Source: Cunninghamella blakesleeana
Lineage: Eukaryota; Mucoromycota; Mucoromycetes; Mucorales; Cunninghamellaceae
Reading direction: 5' to 3'
DNA length: 64,000 bases
NCBI GenBank assembly: GCA_017871115.1
Contig: JAFCIZ010000005.1
Location: 4,767,501-4,831,500 of the forward strand
Part shown: positions 1-15,099 of the stretch, piece after piece
How positions within the stretch are numbered: the stretch's first letter is position 1
Layout of the letters: each line of letters opens with the position of its first letter
The notes under the pieces: model-generated
Seen by the model: the letters and a program-made list of their open reading frames with translations, nothing else
Told to the model about the DNA's origin: nothing
Database searches by the model: none
Made by a program: the position numbers and the translations under genes

Positions 1-58
1 TAAGACTTTTATAATATTCATAGGTTTTTTTTTTTGTTACTAATAATTTCTTTTTATA

Positions 59-90
<32 letters not shown>

Positions 91-93
91 TAG

Positions 94-1811
94 CTTTCAC
101 TTATTCAACCAAAAAAATACCTCAAATTGGACAACTTGTAAATGGTGATAAGTATCCTGAAGATAATTCTAAAAAGGATTGTTCTATTCCAAGTGGTAGC
201 ATGAAGGGAAAATTTGCATTGGTAAAGTACGGACCTTGTTCTATGGAGAAAAAGGCAGATGATATAGCAAAAGCTGGTGGTGTTGGAATAATTATTTATA
301 ATGATTATGGAGAAGATGAAGTGTTTGATGGTGTAGATCTTAAATCCAAGATTCCTGTGATTGGTATTAGTCTAAAGAACGGTAAAACTTTGGTGAATGC
401 TATTAAAAAAGGAAAGCAAACCGTAACTTTTAATGGAAAATTGTCTCCTAACCGTATTTCTACTGCTAAAACTGTCTCTTACTTTTCAAGTGTTGGTGCT
501 TCTTATGAATTAGACCTTCGTCCTAATCTTGCTGGCATTGGTGGAAATGTTTATTCTACTTTACCCAGATACCTCGGAAAGGTAAGAACAATATATATAT
601 ATAATTGCATAATGTTTTTTTTTTTTTTTTTTTTTTTGAAAAATAAAAAAAATATTAATTATTCATTATTCCTTTTTTTATATATATTTCTAATTTTTCT
701 TTTTTTAAAAAAAAATAAAAACTGATTTTTATAGTATGGTTTTATGTCAGGTACTTCTATGGCTACACCTTATGTATCTGGATCCATTGCTCTTTATTTA
801 AAATCATTAGAAAAGGAAAAAAAGCCAACCCCTCAATTTATTTATGAACAATTCCAAAACTTTGCATACAAAGCTCCTGTTACTGCTGGTAAAAAAGGAC
901 TTGACAACCCACTTCGTCAAGGTGCAGGTTTGGTACAAGTTTATGACACCATTCAGCAAAAAGTGCACATTACTCCTGGCCAAATTAGTTTCAATGATAC
1001 TTCTTCAGCCACCAAATATAAAACTCATACACTTAAAATCACCAATCGTGGAAAACAAACAGCTTCTTATCAAATTATCAACAACGTCACACTCAGTGTT
1101 AAACCTTATGATCTTAAAGAAAGTGGATATAATTTCAGACAACCTATTACTTATACTACCGATGCTGCTACATTACGTATTTCTAAAAAGACTATCAAAG
1201 TGGCACCTGGTAAAACTATTAGTGTTAAAGTAACAGTAATCCCTCCCAAGACTAATCCTAAAGAACATGTTATGTATGGTGGCTATGTTCAATTTAAATC
1301 TTCCAATAAAAAATCATCCTTAGATTTAACCGTTCCTTATTTTGGTGTAGTTGGCAAACAAAAAGATTTACCCATCTTTGATAGATCATCCGATTTCCCC
1401 CTTCTTAGTAGTAAAGATGATGGCTCTGTAGTTTATAAAAAAGGCGAAACATTAGTATTAAGCCGTAAAAATAGAAATGCAGCAGCTTATTTCTTTACTC
1501 GTCTTCTTTATGGTACAGCCTTGATCAAGACAGAAGTAATTAATGTAAAAACTGGAAAAGTTATTGGTGAAGCTTTTGAACCTATTACCTACCTTGCTCG
1601 TAATACATTCGATTTGGATAATTATGTTAATTCTTTTAAATGGACTGGTCAATATTACCCTCTTTCAAAATTATCTTTATTACGTACAGCAGTTCCCGTT
1701 CCTTATGGTACTTATCAAATTCGTTTTAGTGCTCTTAAAGTATTTGGTGACCGTAAAAATTCAAAAGATTTTGATACTTGGGTCTCACCTAAAATTAAAG
1801 TACAAGCTTAG
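94..1811 (+). CDS. Secreted subtilisin-like serine protease with PA domain (5' partial)
   Basis: C-terminal part of a subtilase (family S8) whose upstream exons lie outside the window. Two exons are visible: 94–581 (preceded by a TAG acceptor in an ATT-rich intron) and 735–1811, joined in frame. The first carries a protease-associated (PA) insert domain. The second starts just before the catalytic-serine motif GTSMATP and continues with an Fn3-like C-terminal region, ending without a membrane or GPI segment. The catalytic Asp and His would be upstream and are not visible. It is a clear paralog of the next gene, in the same orientation, so the pair is a tandem duplication. Role by family: secreted endopeptidase for extracellular protein degradation. 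The 5' boundary is only the first visible exon, not the start codon. Confidence 0.9.
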
Positions 1812-2761
1812 AAAAAAAAAAAAAAGTAACCCAATATTTATTTATTTTGTATTATTATTATTATTAATATTATTATTATTACTCAATGTAATGTATGTAT
1901 GATCTTTTTACTCTTTATTTAAAAAAATAATAATAATCAAACTTTCTTAATTTATTATAATAAAAACAATTTTAATTAACTTTATTATAATAATGGCAAT
2001 AATAACATAATAATAATCATTTTCAAACCGTAGTTACTCTTTCCTTTTCTTTTTAATTAAATTATTAAAATATACACATAACCATAAAATTCGTAAATCC
2101 GGAGAGAAATAAAAGTTTAAAAACCACTTCTCCTCATTATATATAGTAGTAAAAAAGAAAAAGCCCTCTTCTTTTTTCTTTTACCCTCTCCTTTAAGATA
2201 TACTAATATCGAAGAAAGTCTATTTTATATATATATTAAAGTTAAATAAATAAAGACATGTGTTGTGAGCTGTAAGGAGAAAATCATATTCGCCAATTAT
2301 ATCCATTAGGATATGATTATCTTTCTTTCTGCATATATATGAATGTTTCTATGTAACTTGATCTAAAATAAAAAATCAAAAAAAACATACTCACATACCA
2401 TATAAGGTAACCATAAGGAAGTTCGAATATCCAAAACAAGAAGATCTGGTTGTAAAAAAGGGGCCGTAAGAGAAAGAAAGAAAGTAAGAGGTCTTTATTT
2501 TTATTTTTTACTTACTCCTTCTAATGTAAACCATTATTACTAACTATATATATATTTTTTTATTATTATTATTATAAATTCTTCTATTTTATATTCTTTA
2601 TTTTTCTTTTTCTCTTTCTTTTTATTCTTTTTATTTTTATAAGCTCTTGCTCTCTTTCTCTTTTATATCATTTTTATATATACATATATACATAATAAAA
2701 AAAAACCAGCTAAAAGACCCACCATATATAGAAAAAAAGTATAAAGTTAAAATACAAATAA
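1812..2761. other. Intergenic region between the two protease genes
   Basis: AT-rich spacer containing the presumed promoter of the second protease. A TATA-like stretch (CCATATATAG) lies about 35 bases before the ATG at 2762. A short perfect inverted repeat (AATCATAT at 2282–2289, ATATGATT at 2311–2318) could bind a dimeric regulator, but this is speculative. No supported gene. Confidence 0.5.
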
Positions 2762-4749
2762 ATGAAACCCCGCCAGCATTTTCCCTTCTCTTCTGCTTTA
2801 CTCTTTTTTATTGTTATTATTGCTTGTGCTGACACCATTCAAGCATATATTCAACATGAAAAGCTAAAAGGAGTTTATGATGATAAAGATACAGCTATTC
2901 TCCCTGGAAGGTATATTGTAGAATTATACGATAATGTTAATCAATCACAACAATCATTAAAAAATAAACCTAGTTTTGCTCAGTCTCTAAAAACAACTTA
3001 TCATAAAGATGTACAAATGCGTGATACCTTTGACCACCCTTTTTTTAAAGGAATGACATTTGACTTTAACGATCCTAACCCTAATAACTACGAAGCTACT
3101 TTAAAAGAACTTTTAGATCACCATCAAGTAAAACAAGTTTATCCTATTAAATCAATTGCTCGACCTCAAGTTGAACCTGCCATTATGACTGACAATGTTA
3201 AATCTAATGATGTTGCTGTTCTTTCTCCTCACCACTTGACACAAGTAGATCGTGTTCATAAAGAATTAAAAAATACTGGTCAAGGAGTTACTGTTTGTAT
3301 TCTTGATACTGGTAAAAATGGATAAATAAATAACTGTATATAAAGTTAATTTAATTTTATTATATATTCGTTTATACTCAATTTTTTCTTTTATCTTTTT
3401 TTTTTTTTATATTAATAGGTATTGATTATAATCATCCGGCTTTAGGAGGTGGCTTTGGAGAAAAGTTTAAAGTATGAAGATAATGAGAACCATAATAGGA
3501 TGGCTCTTTTATTTTAAAAATAAATAAATAAATAAATAAATTACAACTACATAAATCATGTTTTTAACTTTTTTTTTTTTTTTAATCATTACTATTATAA
3601 ACAGGTTATTGTCGGAGAAGATTTAGTTGGTGATGATTTTGATGGTACAAATGCTAACCCAAAGGTTAAAAAAGGGACACCTCCTTTAGATAATTGTGGT
3701 GAAAAAGCTGAATCTGGAGGTATATACTATATTTTATAAATTTAAGGAGAGGGAGGCGGAGGCGGGATGTAATAAACAACATTTTAAAAATAAAATAAAA
3801 TTATACTAACTTCTTTTATATATCTACATATCTATCTCTTTAATTTTTTTTATTTGTATTCATTAAACATAGGCCATGGGACACATGTCGCAGGTATCAT
3901 TGCTGGGAAGCTTGATGTAAGTTCTTATTATTATGGTCGTTAATTATTAAACAAAAAATAAAAATAGAATGAAAGATAGTTCATTTTTATTTATTTGGTA
4001 TTTTTCTATATTTGTATTTATTTAATAGAACTATATTGGTGTTGCTCCCGATGCAAAACTTGGTGTAAGTCAATTCAAAATCAAGAAAAGACAAATGGAA
4101 ATTGAATTAATAAAGAAGATTAATAGTAACATAATTATATTATATTCATTTTTTTTTCTTTTCTTTTATTCTATTATAATTAGATGTGGCGTGTGTTTGG
4201 GTGTTCAGGTAAAATCGTTATTGTATACCTATATATAAATCTAATAGTCTCTCCAACTTTTTACTTATTATATCAATATCAATATTATTTATTCATTAAT
4301 TCATTCTAGGTACAACGTCTACTGACGTTATTATAAAAGGTTTATTAGCTGCTGCCGATGCTGGATGTGATGTAATCAATTTATCTCTAGGATCAACAAA
4401 TTCTTGGAGTGGTGGTGCTGAAAGTGATGTACTTAATAATATTGTTAAAAGTGGTATTCCAGGTAATATGTCTATATCTATATATATACATATGTATATG
4501 TATATAAATCATATTTGGTATTATTATTTTATTTTTTTATATTAATCATGATGATTTACTAATGGTATAATATTGTTTATGTATTATATTATTATAGTTG
4601 TGGGGGCAGCAGGTAATGATGGTGCAACTGGGGCATTTACTATTGCAAGTCCTGGGTCTGCTAAATATGGTATATCAGTTAGTTCTTTTAATAATGAAAA
4701 TCTACTAGTTTATTATGCTAATGTTACTGGAGCATCTATTCCAATGTTG

Positions 4750-4780
<31 letters not shown>

Positions 4781-4842
4781 TTAATCACCACCACGTGTTT
4801 CAAAAAAAATATCAAAAGTTACTAATTTTTTTTTTTCATATA

Positions 4843-4882
<40 letters not shown>

Positions 4883-6604
4883 GATATTATTAGTTTTTGG
4901 GTCTGACTCTGCTCCTGAAAACTTTCCATCAGCTGGCGTAGCTATTGGTAGTAAGAATATTGAAGGGAATGAACAAGCTTGCGGGCTAACTGATGTACCT
5001 GATAATGTGAGAGGAAAATATGCTATTGTAAAGCGAGGTGGATGTCTCTTTCAAATAAAAGCTAATAATGTAAAACTTAAAGGTGCTATTGGTATCATTA
5101 TTTATAATAATCCTGAAGAAGATCCTTTCCCAGCTGGCTCCGGTAGTGCTGGCATTCCTTTTCTTGGTATTGGCAAAAAAGATGGTATTGCTTTGGTCGA
5201 GTCTATAAAAAAAAATAGTGGAGAAGTCACCATCACTATTAATAAAGGTGTCACTCCTTATCATTTGTCTGTTGCTAATGTAGTTTCTTCCTTTTCTGGT
5301 GTTGGGCCCACTTATGGTATGGATCTTCGCCCTAATCTTGCTGGTATTGGTGGATATGTATATTCAACTTTACCTCAATATATGGGTTCCTGGGGAACGC
5401 TTTCTGTAAGTTTTTTTTTTTTAAAAAATAAAATAAAATATAGGCGTTTTGTTTTATATTTTATTTTATTAAACCTATATTTATTTTATTTTATTTTTAT
5501 CTGTTTATTTATTTATAGGGTACTTCCATGGCTACACCTTATTTAGCTGGAACTATAGCACTTTATTTGAAATCATTAAAAGATGGTGGAAAGAATAAAA
5601 ATGAATTGAAAGTAGATTATCTTTTAGAACAATTTCAACATTATGCATATAAGGCGCCATCAGTTAACGGTCAGCAAAATATTGATACACCCCTTCGTCA
5701 AGGAGCAGGGTTGGTTCAGATTTATGATACAATTACTCAAAAGATACACATCACTCCTGGGCAAATTAGTTTTAATGATACCTCATCTAATAAATTTAAA
5801 AAGCATACACTTACACTTACCAATCATGGAGATCAGATCGTTTCCTATAGCCTCATTAACAATGTATCACTTAGTGTCAAGCCTTATGACCTTGCTACTT
5901 CTGGATATACATTTACTGAACCTATTGGATATACCAATGAAGCTGCTAAATTACGATTTTCCACAACCAATATTCGATTATCACCTGGCCAATCTGTTCG
6001 CATCACTGTATCAGTCTTGCCACCAAGGACAAACCCTAAGGAGCATATTATGTATGGGGGCTATATTCAATTCAAATCGGGCAATACTAATGTCGCTTTA
6101 GATGTTGCAGTACCTTATTTTGGTATAGTTGGCAACCAAAAGGAATTACCTATTTTTGAAACGAAGCCATATGGGCTTTACCTTAGTAGTTTACCCGACG
6201 GATCAACCAGAATAGAAAAACAGCAAATGTATACCTTACAACAACAACAACCTGTTGATAATAATAAAAATGAACAAACCAATTCCGTAGTGTATTTAAT
6301 ATATCGATTATTAACAGGAACAGCTAAATTAACTATTGAAATTGTAAATACTTCAACGAACAAAGTCGTTGGATACGCAGCTCCTCCTTTCTCGAATTTG
6401 CCTCGTAATTCATTGGCTGCAGATAAAGCTGCTTATAGTCAAATGTGGGATGGAACTTATTTAACTAATGTGGATACATTAAAAACAAAACCTCTTCCTA
6501 AGGGTATTTATGTTTTACAAGTTAAGGCTTTACGTCAGTTCGGTGATTTAAATAATGATAAAGATTATGAAACGTGGATATCTCCAAGGATAAAAATTGA
6601 GTAA
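2762..6604 (+). CDS. Secreted subtilisin-like serine protease with PA and Fn3-like domains
   Basis: Complete S8 subtilase, 908 residues from ten exons: 2762–3311, 3419–3471, 3605–3719, 3873–3916, 4029–4064, 4184–4208, 4310–4462, 4598–4750, 4894–5405, 5519–6604; every join keeps frame. An N-terminal hydrophobic signal peptide (about residues 1–28) precedes an inhibitor-like propeptide. All catalytic elements are present: Asp182 in ILDTG, His241 in GHGTHVAG, oxyanion Asn332 in AAGND and Ser550 in GTSMATP. A PA domain is inserted between Asn and Ser, and an Fn3-like C-terminal region follows. There is no C-terminal membrane segment, so the product should be secreted. Exons around the active site are very small (25–53 nt). 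Introns 8 and 9 are microsatellite-rich. Family knowledge suggests extracellular protein digestion; the substrate is unknown. Confidence 0.93.
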
Positions 6605-6625
6605 AATAATATATATATTATATCC

Positions 6626-6657
<32 letters not shown>

Positions 6658-7981
6658 TTATGTATGTGTTGGAGAAAAATCTTTATTATTTTTACTAGTA
6701 TTATTATTATTTTTATTATTATTATTGTCATTTATTGCCAGAGTATTTTTTTTTTTATCATTTTATTTTTACTTTTTTAATAAATAATAGTGATTTATAA
6801 ACGAAATTCTGGATCAATTGTTTTTTTTAGAAATCACTGAGTTTCAAAATTATCAACCAATCTTTTTTATAAAAAAAACGATACAATGAAAAAAAAAAAA
6901 ACGAATGATAATGATAAAAGAAAGAAAAAAAGAAGGCTAAGTAATAATAGATAAAACGTGGTTTAGTTTATTTTTTTTTTTTTAAAAAAAACTGTCAAAA
7001 GTATAAATATATTGATTACAGTCGTGTAATATTAAACTACATATTTTATATGAATGAGATCAAATTAAGTAAATTACCATATTTATTATAAATTATCATG
7101 GGTAAAAATAAAAAAAATCAAGGGGAAAAGAGTCTTTTTTATTAATTTATTATAACATAAAATGTTTATTTGATAATAAGAGCATTCTTTTAAGAAAACG
7201 GCAAATCTAGAAAATTTTTAATATTCGGAGATGAATATAAAAAAATAATAATCTTATTATAGTAAACTTCATGATGATTACGTATATTATATATATATAT
7301 AAATGTTTCTAAACAATAGAAAAAAAGAAAAAAAAATTAAATACAATAAAAATGGTCATATAATGGCAAGTATACAAAAGGTTGTTCTTTTTTTTTTTCA
7401 TAGATCTTTATTTTCGATTGTGGTGCCGAAAGATACACACAAAGGAATCATGTGACTTTAAAAACACCAATAAAAAAAATGAAATTTATTTATTTAAAAT
7501 GCACTGACAAAATATCTTTATTTGTAAAAAAAAAAGGGTTCAAAATTTTTTTTTGAAAATACCAGGTATAATATTGGATTGGTTAAAAAAAAAAGTTCTC
7601 TAAATAATCTTTTATGCTTTTTAAAATATCACGTTTTTAAATGATTGGTTGATATTTATTAACGTTGATATCACAAGGCCCATTTTCATTCAATTGACTA
7701 CTGAGCTTAAAAATAAAAAATAAAAAAAATAATCTGATAATAATAATAGACAATTAATAAGTTGGAAAAACTAATATTTTTAAAAATGGGAATAAAATGG
7801 GGGGGAAAAATATTGATGGAGTCACAAAATGGAATCTTTGGAAAGAAAAGAAAAAAAAAGAAAAAAAAAAAATTAAGAGCATTAAAAAATAACATTTTTT
7901 TTATTTTTATAATTCATTACTTCTTTCTTTTCTTTATTTTTATTTTTTAGATAACTTTAAAAACCACTATATTTATATATA
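6605..7981. other. Intergenic region, no gene seen
   Basis: Very AT-rich spacer with ATT runs (6629–6660), poly-A and poly-T tracts. Short open frames near 7707–7950 are homopolymer-driven. It presumably holds the protease 3' end and the HSF-type gene promoter, but I see no distinct sites. Confidence 0.5.
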
Positions 7982-9587
7982 ATGCATCATAGACGTACAT
8001 CATCCAATACATCCAATCAAAGCGGTAGTATGAATTATCCATTATTTGATTCAACTACTTCTATGTCATCGGTTACTTCATCCTCTCCACCTTATTACCA
8101 CCAACCTAACCATTTATTAACTGTCCAACAACCTACTGCTAAATCATCTAATTCAAACACTTTTGTCCATAAATTATACAAGTAAGTAAAAAGGAAAACA
8201 AATAAATAATTACTATTGTTATTATTATTACGTAAAAAAAGATCAGCTGTATGTATGTCAGTCTATTTATCGTAGATTTTTTCTTTTTTTTTAAAAAAAA
8301 AATAGTATGGTATTAGATGATCAATATCAACATTTAATAGCTTGGAGTTATACAGGGTCATCATTTATTGTATGTAATATAATGGAATTCTCAAGAGATG
8401 TTTTACCGAAACATTTTAAACATAATAATTTTTCAAGTTTTGTTCGTCAACTTAATATGTAAGTGGGGAATAATAAAATAAAATAAATAATAATAATCAA
8501 TTCGGATAAAAGGCAAATCAAAAAAAGGGGAGTAAATCAAGATTTGAGTGCAAAAAAAAAAAATAGCATTGTAACGGACGGAATTTAAAAAATGATACGC
8601 TTTTCTTTTATACTGACTTATTCTATTTTATATATATATATATACATGTCTATTTTAAATAGGTATGGGTTTCATAAGGTAAATAAATCACCAAGAGGTC
8701 ATCGAACATTAGCCGAAAACCAAATATGGGAATTTTCACACCCAAAATTCCTAAGAGGTAGATCTGAATTATTAGACGAAATTAAACGAAAAACCATGGA
8801 TACCAATGATCACCAACAAAGACAAATGAATCAAGATGTACAAACCCATATGAATATGATTCAATCATCGCAAACAGAAATGATGCAACAGTTATCTTCG
8901 TTATTCGAAAATTTTAACCATGTTGTAAAAGAATTGAATGAAACAAAGAGAAAGCAGGAATCTCAAGAAGTTTTATTGAAAAATATGATGCATTATTTAT
9001 GTCAAAAAAATGAAGGTCAATTACCAACAGAATTAAGTCATTTAAATCAACACAATACCTTTTCATTAGATCATCATCAACATAATTCATTTAAAAGCGC
9101 TAATAATAATGAACAACAAAAACAACCTCCTTCTATTTTTATTACAACACCTCATTTATCCTCTTCTACATCCTCTTCATCATCATCATCTACCACGTCT
9201 CAACATCACCAAGCCATGTTAAATATGAATGACATCACACCTATTACACCTACTTCTCTTGGTCCCAAATCCCCTCATCACCACTTGACCAATTATTTAC
9301 CTCCTTCTCCTAGTAATAGTACCATGTTGTCATCCGATGATGATTTAGAAAAACATCACCATCAGCAATCCAATACCAACTCTTCCTCTTCTTTATCAAA
9401 CTCTCTTTATTCCCCTTCTCCATATCATCATCATCGTCGTCATTTATCCACCGGTTCTATGCCCAATCCTATTTCTACAAGTCCTGTCCATTTTAGTCAA
9501 CCTTCTTCTCCACAACCTATTTTATCAAATGATAATACCACTCCTAGCTTCGATTTTATTAATCCTCATGATTCTTTAACCCATTAA
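7982..9587 (+). CDS. HSF-type DNA-binding transcription factor
   Basis: Three exons (7982–8181, 8306–8458, 8663–9587) encode 425 residues. The heat-shock-factor winged-helix DNA-binding domain spans about residues 59–160 and is interrupted by both introns; it runs from FVHKLYNMV through the recognition-helix signature NNFSSFVRQLNMYGFHKV to WEFSHPKF. A Gln-rich heptad-like segment follows (about 165–225), consistent with an oligomerisation coiled coil. The C-terminal half is Ser/His/Pro-rich, as in activation domains. There is no receiver domain, so it is not Skn7-like. It may be Hsf1 or an Sfl1-type relative; I cannot tell which without a phylogeny. Nuclear, expected to bind arrays of GAA/TTC elements. 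Confidence 0.9.
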
Positions 9588-10321
9588 TTTATATATATAT
9601 ATATACTTTTTTATTTCTTTTTTTCCCTTAAATTATTATTTTTATTGTTGTATTTTTGTAATTTTATCCATATTGAAAAAAAAAGATATAAATCATCATC
9701 ATCATTCATTTTTTTTATTATATATATATATATACACTTTTTTTTTTTTATTATATATACTTTTTTATATTTTTTTATTTTTATGATCATTATATTATAT
9801 TTATTATTGTCCTTATATATTATATATATATATATATATTTATGTATTCCTCTTTTTATGTAACATTATGTTTTTTTTTTTTTTTTTTTTTAATAAAAAA
9901 AAGTAAAGCTTACGTATTATTATTTATTATTATGATTAGGATGAATTTGATTAAGAATTATGAAGTACAAAATGATAATATATATATAATAAATGATGAA
10001 AAGATTAAATTTGTGCGTGGTCTGGTATTTTTTTTTTCTAAAAGGGGGTAGGGGGTGGGTTAGTTGGCGGGGAGATTGAGAATAAAATGATTATGGGGGG
10101 AGAGAGAGAGAGAGGGAGAAATAAAGAAGTAATGGTAGTAATGACAATGTGTATAGTCAAGATATATTTGTATATATATATGTATATATATTATAAAAAA
10201 AGAAAAGGAATAGAATGGAATAGAATAGAATAGATATATAATACAAAATGGGAATAAATGGGATAAATCTAAAAATAAAATAGAAAAAAAAAAAAAGCCT
10301 TGTCTACTACTTTTTTTTTTT
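9588..10321. other. Convergent intergenic region
   Basis: 3' ends of the HSF-type gene (plus) and the small GPI-like gene (minus) face each other here. Contents are (AT)n, poly-T, and a purine-rich stretch at 10030–10130 with GGGGG and (GA)n runs. The long open frames at 9645–10051 are T-rich microsatellite artefacts. Confidence 0.45.
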
Positions 10322-10824
10322 TTAGAATGTTAAAATACAAAATAATAACACCATAGCAAAAGCAGCAATATGTCCGTTATGATGAATTCCTTCTGATGTC
10401 GAACTACCATTATTTATTTGTAATAAACCATTAGTATCTCTTCCTTGTCCTTCTTGTTCTTGTCTTTTCATAAATAAAGGTGTCATATTATTATTATTAT
10501 TATTATTACTTGATAAAAGTTGTGAAGATGATAAAGTTGGACGTGTAGCTGGTATCATGTATTGTATACTATTTGTTAGTTTATTATAATAAGGTATTGC
10601 CTGTTTAATAGTTATATTGATTATATTTTCATTAGATGAGGTGGATGTTGTAGTTAATATGGAAGAAGACTAAAATATAAAGTTGGCTATTTAAAAAAAG
10701 AACATCACTTTTGTCAAATAAAAAAAAGAAATGATATATTATTATTTACCTTTGAAAAAAATGAAGCGTTAGCTTGTATAATAAATAAACTTGTACATAA
10801 TAACAAAACAATTGGAATACGCAT
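10322..10824 (-). CDS. Small secreted, probably GPI-anchored protein
   Basis: Two exons on the minus strand (10824–10750 and 10669–10322) give 140 residues. The first exon is a classic signal peptide: Met-Arg, a hydrophobic core, and an ANA cleavage motif near residue 20. The middle is Ser/Thr/Asn-rich with a run of seven Asn and several N-x-S/T sites. The C-terminus has small residues followed by a hydrophobic tail (AAFAMVLLFCILTF) with no following basic residues, the usual arrangement for GPI attachment. No known enzymatic domain; probably a short cell-wall or surface glycoprotein. The signal-peptide exon and splice sites (GTAAAT…TTTTAG on the minus strand) make the model stronger than the 78-codon open frame alone. 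Confidence 0.75.
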
Positions 10825-12079
10825 TTAATATAATCAATATAGTATAGAAAAGTTGAATATTAAAAAATAAAAAAGAAAAAAGAAGTAAAGAAAAAAAAAT
10901 TTTTGAAAGCCTCTATTTTGATCTAATTTTTTAAGCGACCGAAACCTTAAATTTTAGCACAAAAAAATTTTTTTAAGCCCACTTTGTTTGTTTGATGTTT
11001 ATTATCGACTATTTTTTTAATTGATCAATAAATAATAAAAAAAAAGAAATGTTCTTTATATATGTTTTATGTTGTTTTTTTAAAAATGAAAGAAAATGAA
11101 AAAAATAAAGGTAGTAAAATCAAGTTTAGATAGTATCTAAGATAATATAATGTTGTGTTACTTTTTTTGATTTACAATATTTTTAATAAAAAAAAATATA
11201 TAATAGGCTATTAAAAAACCTTAAAAAAATAGAACGAAAATTTATTCAAATGTTCTATATATATATTTGTAAAATGATGAAATTGATTTTGATTTTGATA
11301 TTAGATATATTTATATATGAATCTATATATCTATATCTCTAACTTTATCCATATATCCATTTAGTAAACGTTAACATGATTTATGCTTTTTTTTTTTGAT
11401 CGAATCCTTTTCAATTATCAAATTAAAAATGAAACGGAGATATAAACATCTTTTTTTTTATATCGTCTTTTGATGATAACTAATAAGAAATAGTCATCTT
11501 AGTGTGCTTGATTGAGTCAAAAATAAAAAAATAATAATATGGAAATAGCTTATCAATAGTAATAATAATAATAATAACAATAATAATAGTAGTAGTAATA
11601 ATAATAATAATTTTATTTGTAATAATAAAAAGAATCAAGTAATTAATGAATGATCGACCATCAATTGGTTTATAAAATAGTAGTAGTAATGTAGTAGTCG
11701 TCCTCCTTAGTTTAATTCATTATAGTTGATGGTAAGATAAAAAAAAACTATAGTGTCGGCATTTAAACTTATATTACAATCAATAATAATAATAAAAAAA
11801 AAAAGGGAGTTCATTTTATTTTCACTCCTCTTTCTTTATTTTTATTATTATTTAATAGAGTTATTATATATAAAAGAAATATAAATATAATATATATATA
11901 TATATATATATTTGTTTATTTATTTATAATAATATATTATCTATCTATCTATTTTATTTTATTAAACTATATCATTATTTGTATTAATACCATTATTATT
12001 ATTCGCACTCGTACCCTAACTTACATTATAAATACATAAAACACGTTAATACAAAAACAAAATACATTTTATTTAAACC
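10825..12079. other. Divergent intergenic region upstream of the PKA gene
   Basis: Shared upstream region of the GPI-like gene (minus) and the PKA catalytic subunit (plus). It contains (AAT)n/(TAG)n near 11555–11620, an (AT)n tract near 11890–11910 and (CTAT)n near 11940–11955. No recognised regulatory motif such as a CRE was seen. Confidence 0.45.
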
Positions 12080-14293
<2,214 letters not shown>

Positions 14294-15099
14294 AAAAAAA
14301 AAAAAAAACATTATCTTTATCGTATAGTTGTGTGTGTATATATGGTTTCTTTTATATATATATATATATATTAAAAAAAAAAAAAAAACGATTGTTTTTT
14401 TTTTTTTTTTTTTTCTTTTTCTTTTTTTTTTATTTGAGGGAATTGACTGGTTTATCTGTTTAATAGTATTTTAAAATAAAAAATAACGAAAATAAAAATA
14501 AAAACCTCTAAAAGCTTGATTAAAATAATAGTTTACAACAATACTAATTTAAACTAAACATACATATATATATAATGTTAAATATATCTTTTTTGAAAAA
14601 ATAATAAACTTGTCATTTTTATGACTTTTTATTTATTATCATTCCTTTTTATAAAAACAAGATTATTTTTTTTTGCATGAATTCTCGATAGAAATGATAT
14701 TATTTCAAAGATACCTTGCAAGCTCGTAATCAAAAAAAAAAAAAAAAAGCAAAATAAAAACCCATCCTCAAGTTGAATTTTACTAAAACCAATATACATG
14801 TCATTCTATTAACTATATAATAAATATTTTTACAAGTATTTGTATTTATTTTTAATTATATATATATTTATATTTTAATAGTGCTTCCCAAAAAGGAACT
14901 TCTTGATGCCCATTAATGAATCCATTTTGTCTTTCATATTAAACAGAAAAAAATAAGTGTTAAAAAATAGTAATACTCTTTTTAAAATTTTCTTTTAAAA
15001 AATAATTTAATAATAATGATTATAATTCAATCTATACATGTATTTATAAATAATTCAAAAAATAAAATAAAAAGTAGTAATAATAAACAAATAAATAAT
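14294..15099. other. Convergent intergenic region
   Basis: 3' regions of the PKA gene (plus) and the mitochondrial carrier (minus). Poly-A, poly-T and (AT)n tracts only, including nearly 20 T at about 14394–14414. No gene seen. Confidence 0.5.

Noticed and set aside
9645..10051. Two open frames after the HSF-type gene
   Set aside because: They consist of T-rich and (AT)n microsatellite translation (Phe, Tyr, Ile runs) with no splice or codon support.
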